Shown: one piece after another, positions 16,540 to 25,173 of the stretch
How positions within the stretch are numbered: the stretch's first letter is position 1
Layout of the letters: the number at the start of each line of letters is the position of its first letter
Origin: Stappia sp. TSB10P1A
GTDB lineage: Bacteria; Pseudomonadota; Alphaproteobacteria; Rhizobiales; Stappiaceae
Length of the DNA: 64,000 nucleotides
Direction of reading: 5' to 3'
Assembly: GCF_900185725.1 (NCBI RefSeq)
Contig: NZ_FYAU01000014.1
Coordinates: 62,001-126,000 of the forward strand
Notes under the pieces: generated by a model
The model's database searches: none
Seen by the model: only the letters and a program-made list of their open reading frames with translations
Told to the model about the DNA's origin: nothing
Program-made: the position numbers and the translations under genes

Positions 16540-18177
16540 ATGCGGTTGGCTTCGTTCGGCGCGGGTGCGCTGTCTGTGATTGGCGGGATGCTGCTGTCGG
16601 CGTCCCTCGCGGTTGCTCCGGCCCAGGCCGATTTTGCCCTCACCATCCTGCATATCAACGACCTGCACTCGCGGCTTGAGCCGATCAATCGCTTCGATTC
16701 CACCTGCGATGCCAAGGACGATGCCGAGGGCAAGTGCTTCGGCGGCATCGCCCGGATCAAGAGCAAGATCGACGAGCGGCGCGCGGCGCTGGCCGCGGCC
16801 GGCCGCAATGTCATCACCCTGGATGCCGGCGACCAGTTCCAGGGCTCGCTGTTCTACACCACCTACAAGGGGGCAGCGGCGGCCGAGTTCATGAACATGA
16901 TCGGCTTCGACGCGATGGCCGTCGGCAATCACGAGTTCGACGACGGGCCGGCCGGCCTTGCCGCCTTCCTCGAGGCGGTCGAGTTCCCGGTCCTGTCCGG
17001 CAATATCGACGTGGAGAACGAGCCGGCGCTCAAGGGCAAGGTGCCGGGAGCAATCGTGATCGAGGTCGGCGGCGAGAAGATCGGCATCGTCGCGGTGCTG
17101 GCCGAGGACACGGTCGAGACCTCGTCTCCCGGTCCCAATGTCCTTTTCCAGCGCGCCGAGACCTATCTCAAGGGCGCGGTGGAAGGGCTGCAGGCGGCCG
17201 GCGTCAACAAGATCATCGCGCTGACGCATATGGGGCTGCCGCGCGACATGGAGATCGCCGCGCGGGTGGCCGGGGTCGACGTCATCGTCGGCGGCCATTC
17301 CCACACGCTGCTGTCCAACACCCATGAGGGCGCCGCCGGTCCCTATCCGTTGCTGGTGCAGAATCCGGCCGGCCGCCAGGTGCCGGTCGTCCAGGCCTAT
17401 GCCTATGGCAAGTATCTGGGCGAGATCGAGATCGTCTTCGACGATGCCGGCAAGGTGATCTCCGCCGCCGGCAACCCGATCCTGCTCGACGCCTCCGTGC
17501 CGGCCGACAAGGCCGCCGCCGCCCGCCTTGCCGAACTTGCCGCACCGCTGGAGGAAATCCGCGCCAAGGTGATCGGCAGCACCAGCGAGACCATCGACGG
17601 CTCGCGCGAGACCTGCCGTGCCCAGGAGTGCTCGATGGGCAACCTGATCGCCGATGCCATGCTCGACCGCACCAGGGCGCAGGGCGTGCGGATCGTCATC
17701 CAGAACGGCGGCGGCATCCGCGCCTCCATCGATGCCGGCGAGATCACCATGGGCGAGGTGCTCACGGTGCTGCCGTTCCAGAACACCCTCGCGACGTTCC
17801 AGATCAAGGGCCGCGATGTCGTCGCGGCGCTGGAAAACGGCGTGTCGCAGGTGGAGGAGGGGGCCGGCCGCTTCCCGCAGGTCGCCGGTATCCGCTTCTC
17901 CTGGACCCGCGCGCGCAAGCCCGGCGAGGGGCGAATCATCCAGGTCGAGGTTGAGGGCGACGCCGGCTGGGAGCCGCTCGACATGGACGCGACCTATCTG
18001 GTCGCGACCAACAACTACATGCGCGGCGGCGGCGACGGCTACAGGATCTTTTCCGAGGCCGGCACCAATGCCTATGATTATGGTCCGGGGCTGGAAGAAG
18101 TGGTGGCCGACTATATCGGCGCCCGTGCCGACGGCTATGTTCCCTATACCGACGGCCGCATCCGCGAAGTGCAGTAG
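16540..18177 (+). CDS. Periplasmic bifunctional metallophosphatase/5'-nucleotidase (UshA-like)
   Basis: A 545-residue protein with a signal peptide (residues 1-30, cleavage near AQA-DF). The calcineurin-like metal site is complete: DLHSR with Asp41/His43, DAGDQFQG, GNHEFDDG and GGHSHT. The C-terminal substrate-binding domain contains NGGGIRASI and the aromatic clamp region near NYMRGGGDGY. It should hydrolyse extracellular nucleotides to nucleosides for phosphate or purine salvage. ATG 16540 is preferred to GTG 16531 because GAGGAG lies 8 nt before the ATG. A hairpin follows the stop. Its presence between FecR and secretion genes is unexplained. Confidence 0.9.
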   Translation: MRLASFGAGALSVIGGMLLSASLAVAPAQADFALTILHINDLHSRLEPINRFDSTCDAKDDAEGKCFGGIARIKSKIDERRAALAAAGRNVITLDAGDQFQGSLFYTTYKGAAAAEFMNMIGFDAMAVGNHEFDDGPAGLAAFLEAVEFPVLSGNIDVENEPALKGKVPGAIVIEVGGEKIGIVAVLAEDTVETSSPGPNVLFQRAETYLKGAVEGLQAAGVNKIIALTHMGLPRDMEIAARVAGVDVIVGGHSHTLLSNTHEGAAGPYPLLVQNPAGRQVPVVQAYAYGKYLGEIEIVFDDAGKVISAAGNPILLDASVPADKAAAARLAELAAPLEEIRAKVIGSTSETIDGSRETCRAQECSMGNLIADAMLDRTRAQGVRIVIQNGGGIRASIDAGEITMGEVLTVLPFQNTLATFQIKGRDVVAALENGVSQVEEGAGRFPQVAGIRFSWTRARKPGEGRIIQVEVEGDAGWEPLDMDATYLVATNNYMRGGGDGYRIFSEAGTNAYDYGPGLEEVVADYIGARADGYVPYTDGRIREVQ

Positions 18178-18192
18178 CAGGCCCGCACGGCC

Positions 18193-18224
18193 GGGGGCAT
18201 GTGCCCGGATTGCAACATGCCCCC
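18193..18224 (+). terminator. Hairpin after nucleotidase gene
   Basis: A perfect 9-bp stem GGGGGCATG (18193-18201) and CATGCCCCC (18216-18224) with a 14-nt loop, followed by CAATATTT, 16 nt after the stop. This is a probable intrinsic terminator separating the nucleotidase from the secretion genes. Confidence 0.6.
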
Positions 18225-18320
18225 CAATATTTGACGAGGCCTCTTCTTGAGGCAGGACTCGTCGCGGCCGCGTGGCGTAATGTCCTCCCGTTCTAATGTG
18301 TTTTTTGATTGGAGGGGCCG

Positions 18321-19715
18321 GTGAGCTTGGCGGTCTATGCCCGGCGCGAGAGTCTGCGTTTCGCTGGATGTGCCGTGGCCGCCCTTGTCGCGTTTGCCTG
18401 CATGCCGGCGCCGGCTGCGCTTGCGCAGGGCGCTCCGCAGGGCGCGCAGGTGTCGCTGTCTCACGAGCAGCTCCGCGCCCGCCAGGCCGAGTTGCTGGCG
18501 GCGATGATGCGCGATCCGGCCGACCTCGACATCGCCTTCGAATATGCCAACCTGTCCGCCCGCATGGGCGACTACGAGGCCGCGATCGGCACCTTCGAGC
18601 GCATGCTGATCTATGCGCCGGGCCTGCCGCGCATCCAGCTCGAACTCGGCGTGCTCTATTTCCGGCTTGGCTCCTTCGATGCGGCGCGCTCCTATTTCGA
18701 GCAGGCGCTTCAGGCGCCGAACGTGCCGCCGGAGGTGGCTGAGCGCGTCCAGACCTTCATGACCGCGATCGACACGGCCGAGGATCCGGCCAAGTTCTCG
18801 GCGACGGTGATGACCGGCCTGCGCTGGCAGTCGAATGCCAATGCCGGGCCGGGCGGTCGCTTCGTGACGTTGAACGGCATCTCCTTCCTGCTCGACGACA
18901 CCGCCGTCGGCCGCGCCGACTGGAACGCATTCGTTGCCGGCAACGTGCACGCGGCCTATGACCTCGGCACCCAGGGCGACCTGCTGGAGGCGGACCTGCT
19001 GTTCTATGGCGGGCGCTATTTCGACAGCACGCGGCTCAACACCGAACTCGCCGAACTGACCTTCGGGCCGTCGTTCAACATGGCCCGCTTCGACATCGAC
19101 AATGCCCGCTTCGGCGTCTACGGCATCCTCACGGGCGTGCGCCTCAACGAGACCAACTATACCGGCGCCACCGGCTTCGGCGCTCGCTTCGCCATCCAGC
19201 CGGACCCGCGCTCGTCGATCAATGCCAAGGTCGAATACCGCTACCGCTGGTATCGCGATAGCGCCACCTATCCGACCGTCAGCAACCGCAACGGCTATCA
19301 GATCCTGGCGCAGTTGAGCCATGCCTACCAGTTCTCGCAGGCCTGGTCGGGGCGGGTGTCGCTGCTCGGCGACTATGAGGAGGCGGCGGCCCGTTTCGAG
19401 CAGAGCTGGGAGATCGGCGCGACGGCCGGGCTCACCTATCGCTTCGCCTCGCCGGTCGAGATGCTGCGCACCGTCTGGTCGATCGATGCCGATGTCGGCT
19501 ATGTCCGCCGCGCTTTCGCGGCGCCGGACCCGGTGGTCAGCTTCACGGAAAGCCAGCGGGACAACGAGTTCTGGGTGCGCGGCGCGCTCAACGTGCCGTT
19601 CCGCCCGGACATTGCCATGTCCCTGTCCGGGGAGTTCCGTAGGCTGCAATCCAATTACCAGACACGCGATTATTCCAATGCGTCCGTGACGCTCAGTCTG
19701 ATCAAGACGTTCTGA
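18321..19715 (+). CDS. TPR plus outer-membrane beta-barrel protein, Slam (DUF560)-like translocon
   Basis: A 464-residue exported protein. A signal peptide (about 1-36) is followed by tetratricopeptide repeats (about 45-135: GDYEAAIGTFERML, GSFDAARSYFEQAL) and then some 310 residues of alternating amphipathic beta strands ending in a terminal Phe, as outer-membrane barrels do. N-terminal TPR plus a C-terminal barrel of this size, with GLRWQSNANAGPGG at the junction, is the architecture of surface lipoprotein assembly modulators (type XI secretion). Such proteins move a cargo ending in a TbpB-like barrel across the outer membrane, and the next gene, 34 bp downstream, encodes one. The GTG at 18321 is chosen because GGAGGGG (18311-18317) precedes it at 3-4 nt; the TTG at 18309 would bury that site. 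Confidence 0.75.
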   Translation: MSLAVYARRESLRFAGCAVAALVAFACMPAPAALAQGAPQGAQVSLSHEQLRARQAELLAAMMRDPADLDIAFEYANLSARMGDYEAAIGTFERMLIYAPGLPRIQLELGVLYFRLGSFDAARSYFEQALQAPNVPPEVAERVQTFMTAIDTAEDPAKFSATVMTGLRWQSNANAGPGGRFVTLNGISFLLDDTAVGRADWNAFVAGNVHAAYDLGTQGDLLEADLLFYGGRYFDSTRLNTELAELTFGPSFNMARFDIDNARFGVYGILTGVRLNETNYTGATGFGARFAIQPDPRSSINAKVEYRYRWYRDSATYPTVSNRNGYQILAQLSHAYQFSQAWSGRVSLLGDYEEAAARFEQSWEIGATAGLTYRFASPVEMLRTVWSIDADVGYVRRAFAAPDPVVSFTESQRDNEFWVRGALNVPFRPDIAMSLSGEFRRLQSNYQTRDYSNASVTLSLIKTF

Positions 19716-19749
19716 TCTTCTGATTTACGCCGTCCTATCGGGGGCTGAT

Positions 19750-22527
19750 ATGCGCAGGCAGTGTTTCATGGCGGCTCTCGGGGCTGCCCTTGTCGTGGTG
19801 CCGGGTACTGCTACGGCGCGCAACGACGTGGGCGTTGCGGCAGCGGTCAATCAGGACGCGCGGCGCACGCCGCCGGGCGCCGGCACCCGCACCGTGGTGC
19901 TCGGCGACACGCTGATCTATCGCGAGCGGATCGAGACGGCCGGCGAAGGGCTGGTGCAGATCCTGCTGGTCGACGGCTCGACCTTCACCGTCGGCGCCAA
20001 TTCCGACCTTGTCATCGACGAATTCGTCTACGATCCCGATGCCGGGACGGGCAGGCTGGTCGCCTCCTTCGGCAAGGGCGTCGCCCGCTTCGTCGGCGGC
20101 AAGCTCAGCAAGAACCCGGGCGGCGTCACCGTTAACACCCCGGTCGGCACCATCGGCATCCGCGGCGGCATCGCCAATCTCAACCTGACCGACGGCGCGG
20201 GGCGCTTCTCGCTGCTGTTCGGCAAGGAACTGAGCTTCCGCGGCCCGGACGGCCAGACCCGCCGCATCTACGAGGCCGGCTACACGCTCGCCGTCGCCGC
20301 GGCGGCGGCCGGGGGCTACCGGCCGGAGATCCGGCGCACCAGCCAGGCGGACATTGCCGGCGTGCAGCAGGGGCTGGCGGGGCGCGGCGGCCAGACCGGC
20401 GGCGCATCCAGTTCCCCGACCGACGCCCGCGTGCGCGACTCCGGCATCGGCCAGGGCAATTCCGGCCAGCCCGTCGTCACCGTCATGCCGCGCCCGCGGC
20501 CGCTGGTGGTGGCCTCGACCGGCATCGACGACGGCGGCTACATCGTCAGCGACATCGTGCCCGGCGCCAACGGCAACCACATCCGCGAGATCGTCAATGA
20601 TCCGCCCCAGGTGGACGGCACGCAGGTGGTCCTGCGGGTGCTGACGACCGGCTCCTCCTACGATCCCTCGCTGGAAACCTTCACGGTCTCCAACCCCGGC
20701 CGGCAGGGTCTGGTTGGCGGGTCCGCGGCCACCGACACCACCGCCACCTTCACGATCACCGGCGGCGGCACCCAGCTCACCGGGACGATCGGCGGCGAGA
20801 CAATCACCATACCGCTTCCCGCCGGCGGCCAGGCGGCGTTCCGTGTCGTGACCTCGGGCGGGCGCACGGTGGTCGGGACGGTGCACCGCAACGGCAACCA
20901 TTTCCTCGCCTTCACCTTCTTCGAGGAAATCTCGTCCTCGGTGCTGGCGGTCAACGATCCCGTCATCGGCATCTGGGGCACGCGCACCGATCCGGCGACG
21001 CTGCGCGCCACGGCGGTCAACCAGATCCGCCGCTACCGCCTGTCGGCCGATCCGTTGCAGGTCGCCAGGACCGGCGTTGCCCACGACCTTTATTTCCTCA
21101 ACCCGCTGGCGGGAGAGTTGCTCGGCCCCGCCTTCCTGCAGACCGTGCGCACCAGCGATTTCCTCGTCGTCACGGGCTCCGATCTTGACGACGACGACGC
21201 GCGCTACCTTGTCGCCTCGATGTCCATCCAGGGCAGCGGTGCCGCCCAGGCGTCGGCGATCTCGGTGTCCACCGGACTGATCTACGAGGACGAGACGGAA
21301 GGCTTCGTCATCGAGGGGCCGCGGCGCGGCGGCTTCCGCATCTCCGGCTACGACCCTTCGGTGTTGCATGGGGGGCCTGTCGATTCCGTGCCGGGCGCGG
21401 ATGGGGGCCACATCTTCGGCCCGAACGCGGAGAATTTCGTGCTCGGCTTCGATGTCGGCGGGCTTGAGACCGGCACCGACGTGTCGGCGCGCGGGCCGTA
21501 TCCCTATGGCTCGTTGACCGAGATGGTTTCCGGCTACACCCATGTCGGCCAGCTTGAGTCGGTCTCGCCGACGGGCGAGTTCATCCGCACCAGCCGGGTG
21601 CTCAACGGCTATGCCTCCGGCATGGTCGAGGCGGCGACGAATGGCGGTGTCGCAACGCCGTTCTGGTCCCTTGCTCCGGAGATGCTCACCATCGCCTTCG
21701 ATGCCGGCAACAATTCGGTCGGCGCGTCGATGACGATCCTCGACACGTTCGACGGCGACGATCACCTTGCCGGCCTGGTGCTCGGCTTCGGCGACAGCCT
21801 GTTCACCTGGAGCGGCGACGGTCATTCGGCCCTGATCGACGACGATCGCTACGCGTTGAGCGGCAATTTCGGTGAGACCTTCGCCGTGACCGACGATGGC
21901 GAGATCATCGCGCCGGACAGCAACCCGCGCAGCTACATGATACCTTCGACGCTGGTGGCGGGGGCCGACGACGCCCTGTTCACGGATGTCGCGCGCTGCA
22001 CCTGCGCCTTCCTGGAATGGGGCTATTGGGGCACCCGCTTCCGCGGCGAGGACACGTCCGAGACGGCGCCGTTCGATCCCCGGCGGCGCGATTTCGTCCA
22101 TCTCGGCACCTGGGCGGCGGGCGATGTCTCCACCATCGGCGAGCTGCCGCTGACCGGCACGGCCTCCTATGCCGGCCATGCGGTCGGCAGCGTCACCAAC
22201 ATCACCAATGATGGCCAGGCACAATATCTGGCGGCCGGCAATTTCAACATGACCTTCGATTTCGGCGCGCGCACCGGCGAAGCCAGCATCAGCAATTTCG
22301 ATGGTCGCAGCTTCGGCGGCTCGGTCTACTCCCCCACCGGCAGCCCGAGCGACCTCAGCCATTTCGTCGGCGGCCTCGGCAACATGAGCGAGACGGTGTC
22401 GGGCGTGCTGACCGGCTCTTTCGTGAACGGTCCGATGGGCGCGGCGCAAGGGGTGGTCGGCAGCTTCGGCATCTCCGACATCACCGGCGCCTACACCGCC
22501 ACCGGCGTCGTCGTCGGCCAGCGCTAG
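19750..22527 (+). CDS. Large secreted protein: FecR domain plus TbpB-like C-terminal barrel (probable Slam cargo)
   Basis: A 925-residue protein with a signal peptide (about 1-23, TATA-RN). It has no lipobox cysteine: the single early Cys is at position 5. A FecR domain covers about 45-165 (VQILLVDGSTFTVGANSDL, GTIGIRGG). A long beta-rich middle region of unknown family follows. The last 120 residues have the pattern of transferrin-binding-protein-like barrels (GTASYAGHAVG, AAGNFNMTFDFGARTG, SISNFDGRSFGG). That barrel is the recognition handle of Slam/type XI cargo. The translocon candidate is the preceding gene. The likely fate is release or display at the cell surface; the ligand is unknown. 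GGGGG precedes the ATG. Confidence 0.72.
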   Translation: MRRQCFMAALGAALVVVPGTATARNDVGVAAAVNQDARRTPPGAGTRTVVLGDTLIYRERIETAGEGLVQILLVDGSTFTVGANSDLVIDEFVYDPDAGTGRLVASFGKGVARFVGGKLSKNPGGVTVNTPVGTIGIRGGIANLNLTDGAGRFSLLFGKELSFRGPDGQTRRIYEAGYTLAVAAAAAGGYRPEIRRTSQADIAGVQQGLAGRGGQTGGASSSPTDARVRDSGIGQGNSGQPVVTVMPRPRPLVVASTGIDDGGYIVSDIVPGANGNHIREIVNDPPQVDGTQVVLRVLTTGSSYDPSLETFTVSNPGRQGLVGGSAATDTTATFTITGGGTQLTGTIGGETITIPLPAGGQAAFRVVTSGGRTVVGTVHRNGNHFLAFTFFEEISSSVLAVNDPVIGIWGTRTDPATLRATAVNQIRRYRLSADPLQVARTGVAHDLYFLNPLAGELLGPAFLQTVRTSDFLVVTGSDLDDDDARYLVASMSIQGSGAAQASAISVSTGLIYEDETEGFVIEGPRRGGFRISGYDPSVLHGGPVDSVPGADGGHIFGPNAENFVLGFDVGGLETGTDVSARGPYPYGSLTEMVSGYTHVGQLESVSPTGEFIRTSRVLNGYASGMVEAATNGGVATPFWSLAPEMLTIAFDAGNNSVGASMTILDTFDGDDHLAGLVLGFGDSLFTWSGDGHSALIDDDRYALSGNFGETFAVTDDGEIIAPDSNPRSYMIPSTLVAGADDALFTDVARCTCAFLEWGYWGTRFRGEDTSETAPFDPRRRDFVHLGTWAAGDVSTIGELPLTGTASYAGHAVGSVTNITNDGQAQYLAAGNFNMTFDFGARTGEASISNFDGRSFGGSVYSPTGSPSDLSHFVGGLGNMSETVSGVLTGSFVNGPMGAAQGVVGSFGISDITGAYTATGVVVGQR

Positions 22528-22611
22528 GCGAGCCGTTTCAAGGACTTGCCCGCCGCCAGGGTCGGTTTGCCGAGCCAGTGGCGGGCATGGCCCCGATGCC
22601 TGTCCGGCTTG

Positions 22612-22662
22612 TGCAAAACTTTGCAAGGGCAACTGGACAGGCTTGGTGCGAGCCTCTATAAG
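22612..22662 (+). promoter_or_regulatory. tRNA-Phe promoter with upstream palindrome
   Basis: TGGACA (22634-22639), 17-bp spacer, TATAAG (22657-22662), about 48 bp before the mature tRNA 5' end. Directly upstream is the perfect palindrome TGCAAA-AC-TTTGCA (22612-22625), which may be a regulator site or part of the upstream terminator region. Confidence 0.5.
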
Positions 22663-22709
22663 ACCGGCACTCCGATGCGACGCAGGCAGATGGCCGCGCC
22701 GCTTCGCGG

Positions 22710-22785
22710 GCCCAGGTAGCTCAGTTGGTAGAGCAGCGGATTGAAAATCCGCGTGTCGCTGGTTCGATTCCGGCCCTGGGCACCA
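22710..22785 (+). tRNA. tRNA-Phe (GAA), CCA encoded
   Basis: A complete 76-nt cloverleaf. The acceptor stem GCCCAGG/CCTGGGC is perfect, the D-arm carries GCTCAGTTGGTAGAGC, and the anticodon loop TTGAAAA has GAA at positions 34-36 (22743-22745). The T-arm shows GGTTCGATTCC and the gene ends in genomically encoded ACCA. No matching 3'-end direct repeat or integrase gene is seen nearby, so there is no sign that it serves as an attachment site here. Confidence 0.97.
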
Positions 22786-23183
22786 CTTTCCCTTAGATAA
22801 ATCCCTACAGACCAAGCCCTTAACGGCGTCCCTTTAACGGTGGCATCGTGTAACTTGGCGAGTCCGTCGTCGAGCCCTGCGTCACGCATCCGGTCCTGTC
22901 GATGTGACGCCCGCCGCAACGGCGGCCCGTGAAGTTGGCGCCGGACCTGCGTTGAGGATGTCGTGCAAGGGGAGTGGCGGGCGGAAGATGGGCGGACCGG
23001 GCCTGCACAGGTGCCGAAGCGTCCGCTGCCGGAGCGCCCGCTGCGGGAGCGTCTGCCGTGCGTTGCCTCTGCGCGGTCGCGGATCGTGACCGCCCGCGGC
23101 GAGGCGAGCGTGGTCACGCCGAAGCTGCGCCCCGAACGGACGCCATCGGCCGCCTCGTCAATCGGCGTATCAATCGGTCGCCC
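22786..23183. other. Gene-free region between tRNA-Phe and tctA
   Basis: 398 bp with no convincing gene on either strand. It is where plus-strand tRNA transcription and the minus-strand tct operon converge. GCGGTC-(9 nt)-GACCGC at 23073-23093 is a small perfect hairpin that could help terminate the tct transcript. GC-rich short repeats (CCGGAGCGCCCGCTGCGGGAGCG) occur around 23030-23050. Confidence 0.5.
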
Positions 23184-24665
23184 TCAGTCGTTCCCCTGTA
23201 CCGGCGAATTTCGTTTCAGGAGAGCCCAGAGCAGGATTGCCAGCGTGAGCAGCATCAGCGCGGCGGTGGCGGGACGCGAGAACATCTCGATGTAGCTGCC
23301 GCGATGGATCAGCAGCGCCCGGCGCAGGTTCTCTTCCAGCATGGGTCCGAGAATGAAGCCGATGAGCAGCGGCGCCGGCGAATAGTCGAAGAGCCGCAAC
23401 AGGAAGCCGACGAAGCCGAAGCCGAGAACCAGCCATACCGCGAAGGCGCTGTTGGTGAGCGTGTAGACGCCCGCGCAGATCAGCGCCACGATCACCGGAT
23501 ACATCATCGAATAGGGGATGCGCAGCAGCCAGAGCCAGATGCCGACCAGCGGCAGGTTGAGCCCCAGCAGGAGGATGTTGCCGAGCCAGAAGCTCGCGAT
23601 CAGGCCCCAGAACATCTCCGGCTGCTCGAAGATGAACTTGGGACCGGGCGAGATGCCGTGGATCATCAGCGCGCCAAGCATGATCGCCATCGTCGGGCTG
23701 CCGGGAATGCCGAGCGACAGGGTGGGAATGAAGGCGGTCTGGACGGCCGCGTTGTTGGCGGCCTCGGGCGAGGAAATGCCCTCGATCGCTCCCTTCCCGA
23801 ACCGGTGCGGCGTCCGGCTGATGCGTTTTTCGACCGCGTAGCCGATCAGCGAGGCGATGGTCGGCCCGGCGCCGGGCAGCGGCCCGACCACGCTGCCGAC
23901 CCCGGCGCCGCGCGCCATCGGCAGCAGCGTCTTCAGGAATTCCGGCCGGCTCGGGATCATCGAGCGCCACGTGACCTTGGGCATCGGGCCGCGCGCCTTC
24001 TGGGCGCTGATCGCGAAGATGATCTCGCCGACGCCGAACGTGCCCAGAGCCAGCGCGACCAGGCTGACGCCGTCGAAGAGCTCCGGAACGCCGAAGGTGA
24101 AGCGATAGTCGCCGCTGTTGACGTCGATGCCGACGGTGCCGAGCAAGGCGCCGAAAAGCACCATCGCGATCCCCTTCAGCGGCGGCCCGTCGGAGATCGT
24201 GGCCGCCATGATGATGCTCAGCAGCAGGATCGCGGCATATTCGGACGGACCGACGGCGACGGCCAGCCGGCTGATCACCGGCGAGAGGAAGGTCAGCAGC
24301 AGGATGCCGACGGTTCCTCCGAAGAACGACACATAGGTGGTGACGGTCAGCGCCACGCCGGCCTTTCCGTTCTGGGCCATCGGATAGCCATCGAGACAGG
24401 TGATGGCGTTCGACGAGGTGCCCGGCAGATTGAGCATGATGGAGGCGGTCGAGCCGCCATATTCGGCGCCGTAATAGATCCCCGACAGGAACACCAGCGC
24501 CGTTGTCGGGTCGAGATAGAAGGAGACCGGCATCAGCAGCGAGATCGCCGACAAGGCCCCGACGCCGGGCAGCACCCCGACCAGCGTTCCAAGGAAGACA
24601 CCCGCGAAGCAATAGACCACCGAGGTCAGCGTCAGCGATGCGAAGCCGAGCGTGAACAACTCCAT
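23184..24665 (-). CDS. tctA: Tripartite tricarboxylate transporter, large permease TctA
   Basis: A 493-residue polytopic membrane protein with about 11-12 helices, the main transport subunit of a Na+-driven TctABC uptake system. The two TctA signature loops are present: GVLPGVGALSAISLLMP (about 30-46) with YYGAEYGGSTASIMLNLPGT (about 64-83), and PLPGAGPTIASLIGYAVEKR followed by SPEAANNAAVQTAFIPTLSLGIPGSP. Normal family length. It is the last gene of the minus-strand operon, 4 bp after tctB. The substrate is set by the TctC receptor and is not predictable from TctA. Confidence 0.93.
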   Translation of the reverse strand: MELFTLGFASLTLTSVVYCFAGVFLGTLVGVLPGVGALSAISLLMPVSFYLDPTTALVFLSGIYYGAEYGGSTASIMLNLPGTSSNAITCLDGYPMAQNGKAGVALTVTTYVSFFGGTVGILLLTFLSPVISRLAVAVGPSEYAAILLLSIIMAATISDGPPLKGIAMVLFGALLGTVGIDVNSGDYRFTFGVPELFDGVSLVALALGTFGVGEIIFAISAQKARGPMPKVTWRSMIPSRPEFLKTLLPMARGAGVGSVVGPLPGAGPTIASLIGYAVEKRISRTPHRFGKGAIEGISSPEAANNAAVQTAFIPTLSLGIPGSPTMAIMLGALMIHGISPGPKFIFEQPEMFWGLIASFWLGNILLLGLNLPLVGIWLWLLRIPYSMMYPVIVALICAGVYTLTNSAFAVWLVLGFGFVGFLLRLFDYSPAPLLIGFILGPMLEENLRRALLIHRGSYIEMFSRPATAALMLLTLAILLWALLKRNSPVQGND

Positions 24666-24669
24666 CGGA

Positions 24670-25110
24670 TCACACCTTGATCAGAGCCGTGGGGGAATTC
24701 AGCCCGATCACGAAGACGAGCCAGACGAGCAGGCAGGAGAAGAGGACGATGCCGATCGTTTGCCGCAGTCCGGCGCCCCGGTCGGCCAGGCACGCGAGCA
24801 GGACCGAGACGCCAAGGGCCGGAAACAGACCGAACCGTCCGATGATCAGCGCGAAGCTCGCGACGCTGAATGCGATCAGAAGCAGCTCGCGCCGGGGAAT
24901 GTGGACGGGCGTCGCCGACGCGCGCAGCCCGCCGATCGCGATGACAGCGCCGAGCAGCACCAGCGCCCCGCCGATCAGCAACGGAAAGTAGCCAGAGCCC
25001 ATCCGCGCGGCGCTGCCGATGCCGTAGTCGAAGGCGCGATAGGCCGCGGCGGCTCCGATCAGGGCGAGCAGGAAACCGCTGATGGCGTCGCGATTGAGCT
25101 TCGGCTGCAT
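24670..25110 (-). CDS. tctB: Tripartite tricarboxylate transporter, small permease TctB
   Basis: A 146-residue membrane protein with four hydrophobic helices. The start contains LNRDAISGFLLALIGAAAAY and GSAARMGSGYFPLLIGGALVLLGA, the latter matching the TctB-family pattern GxGxxPxxxG. It pairs with TctA. It lies between gntR and tctA on the same strand, which is an unusual operon order because the receptor gene tctC is four genes upstream. Confidence 0.85.
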   Translation of the reverse strand: MQPKLNRDAISGFLLALIGAAAAYRAFDYGIGSAARMGSGYFPLLIGGALVLLGAVIAIGGLRASATPVHIPRRELLLIAFSVASFALIIGRFGLFPALGVSVLLACLADRGAGLRQTIGIVLFSCLLVWLVFVIGLNSPTALIKV

Positions 25111-25173
25111 GGGGGGGCGGTCTCTTTGTGCGATGATGGGGCGCGATTACGGGGGCGCGATTAGTGGGCACGA

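Noticed and set aside
19735-22815. Minus-strand open frame of 1026 codons covering the FecR-TbpB gene and the tRNA
   Set aside because: It reads through tRNA-Phe on the wrong strand and has low-complexity composition; the plus-strand protein has a signal peptide and domain structure.
22656-23117. Small minus-strand protein gene overlapping tRNA-Phe
   Set aside because: It would be read across the tRNA, lacks a ribosome site and has no recognisable features.
22710-23183. Integrated element at tRNA-Phe
   Set aside because: No integrase, no duplicated tRNA 3' end and no shift in coding style are visible downstream.
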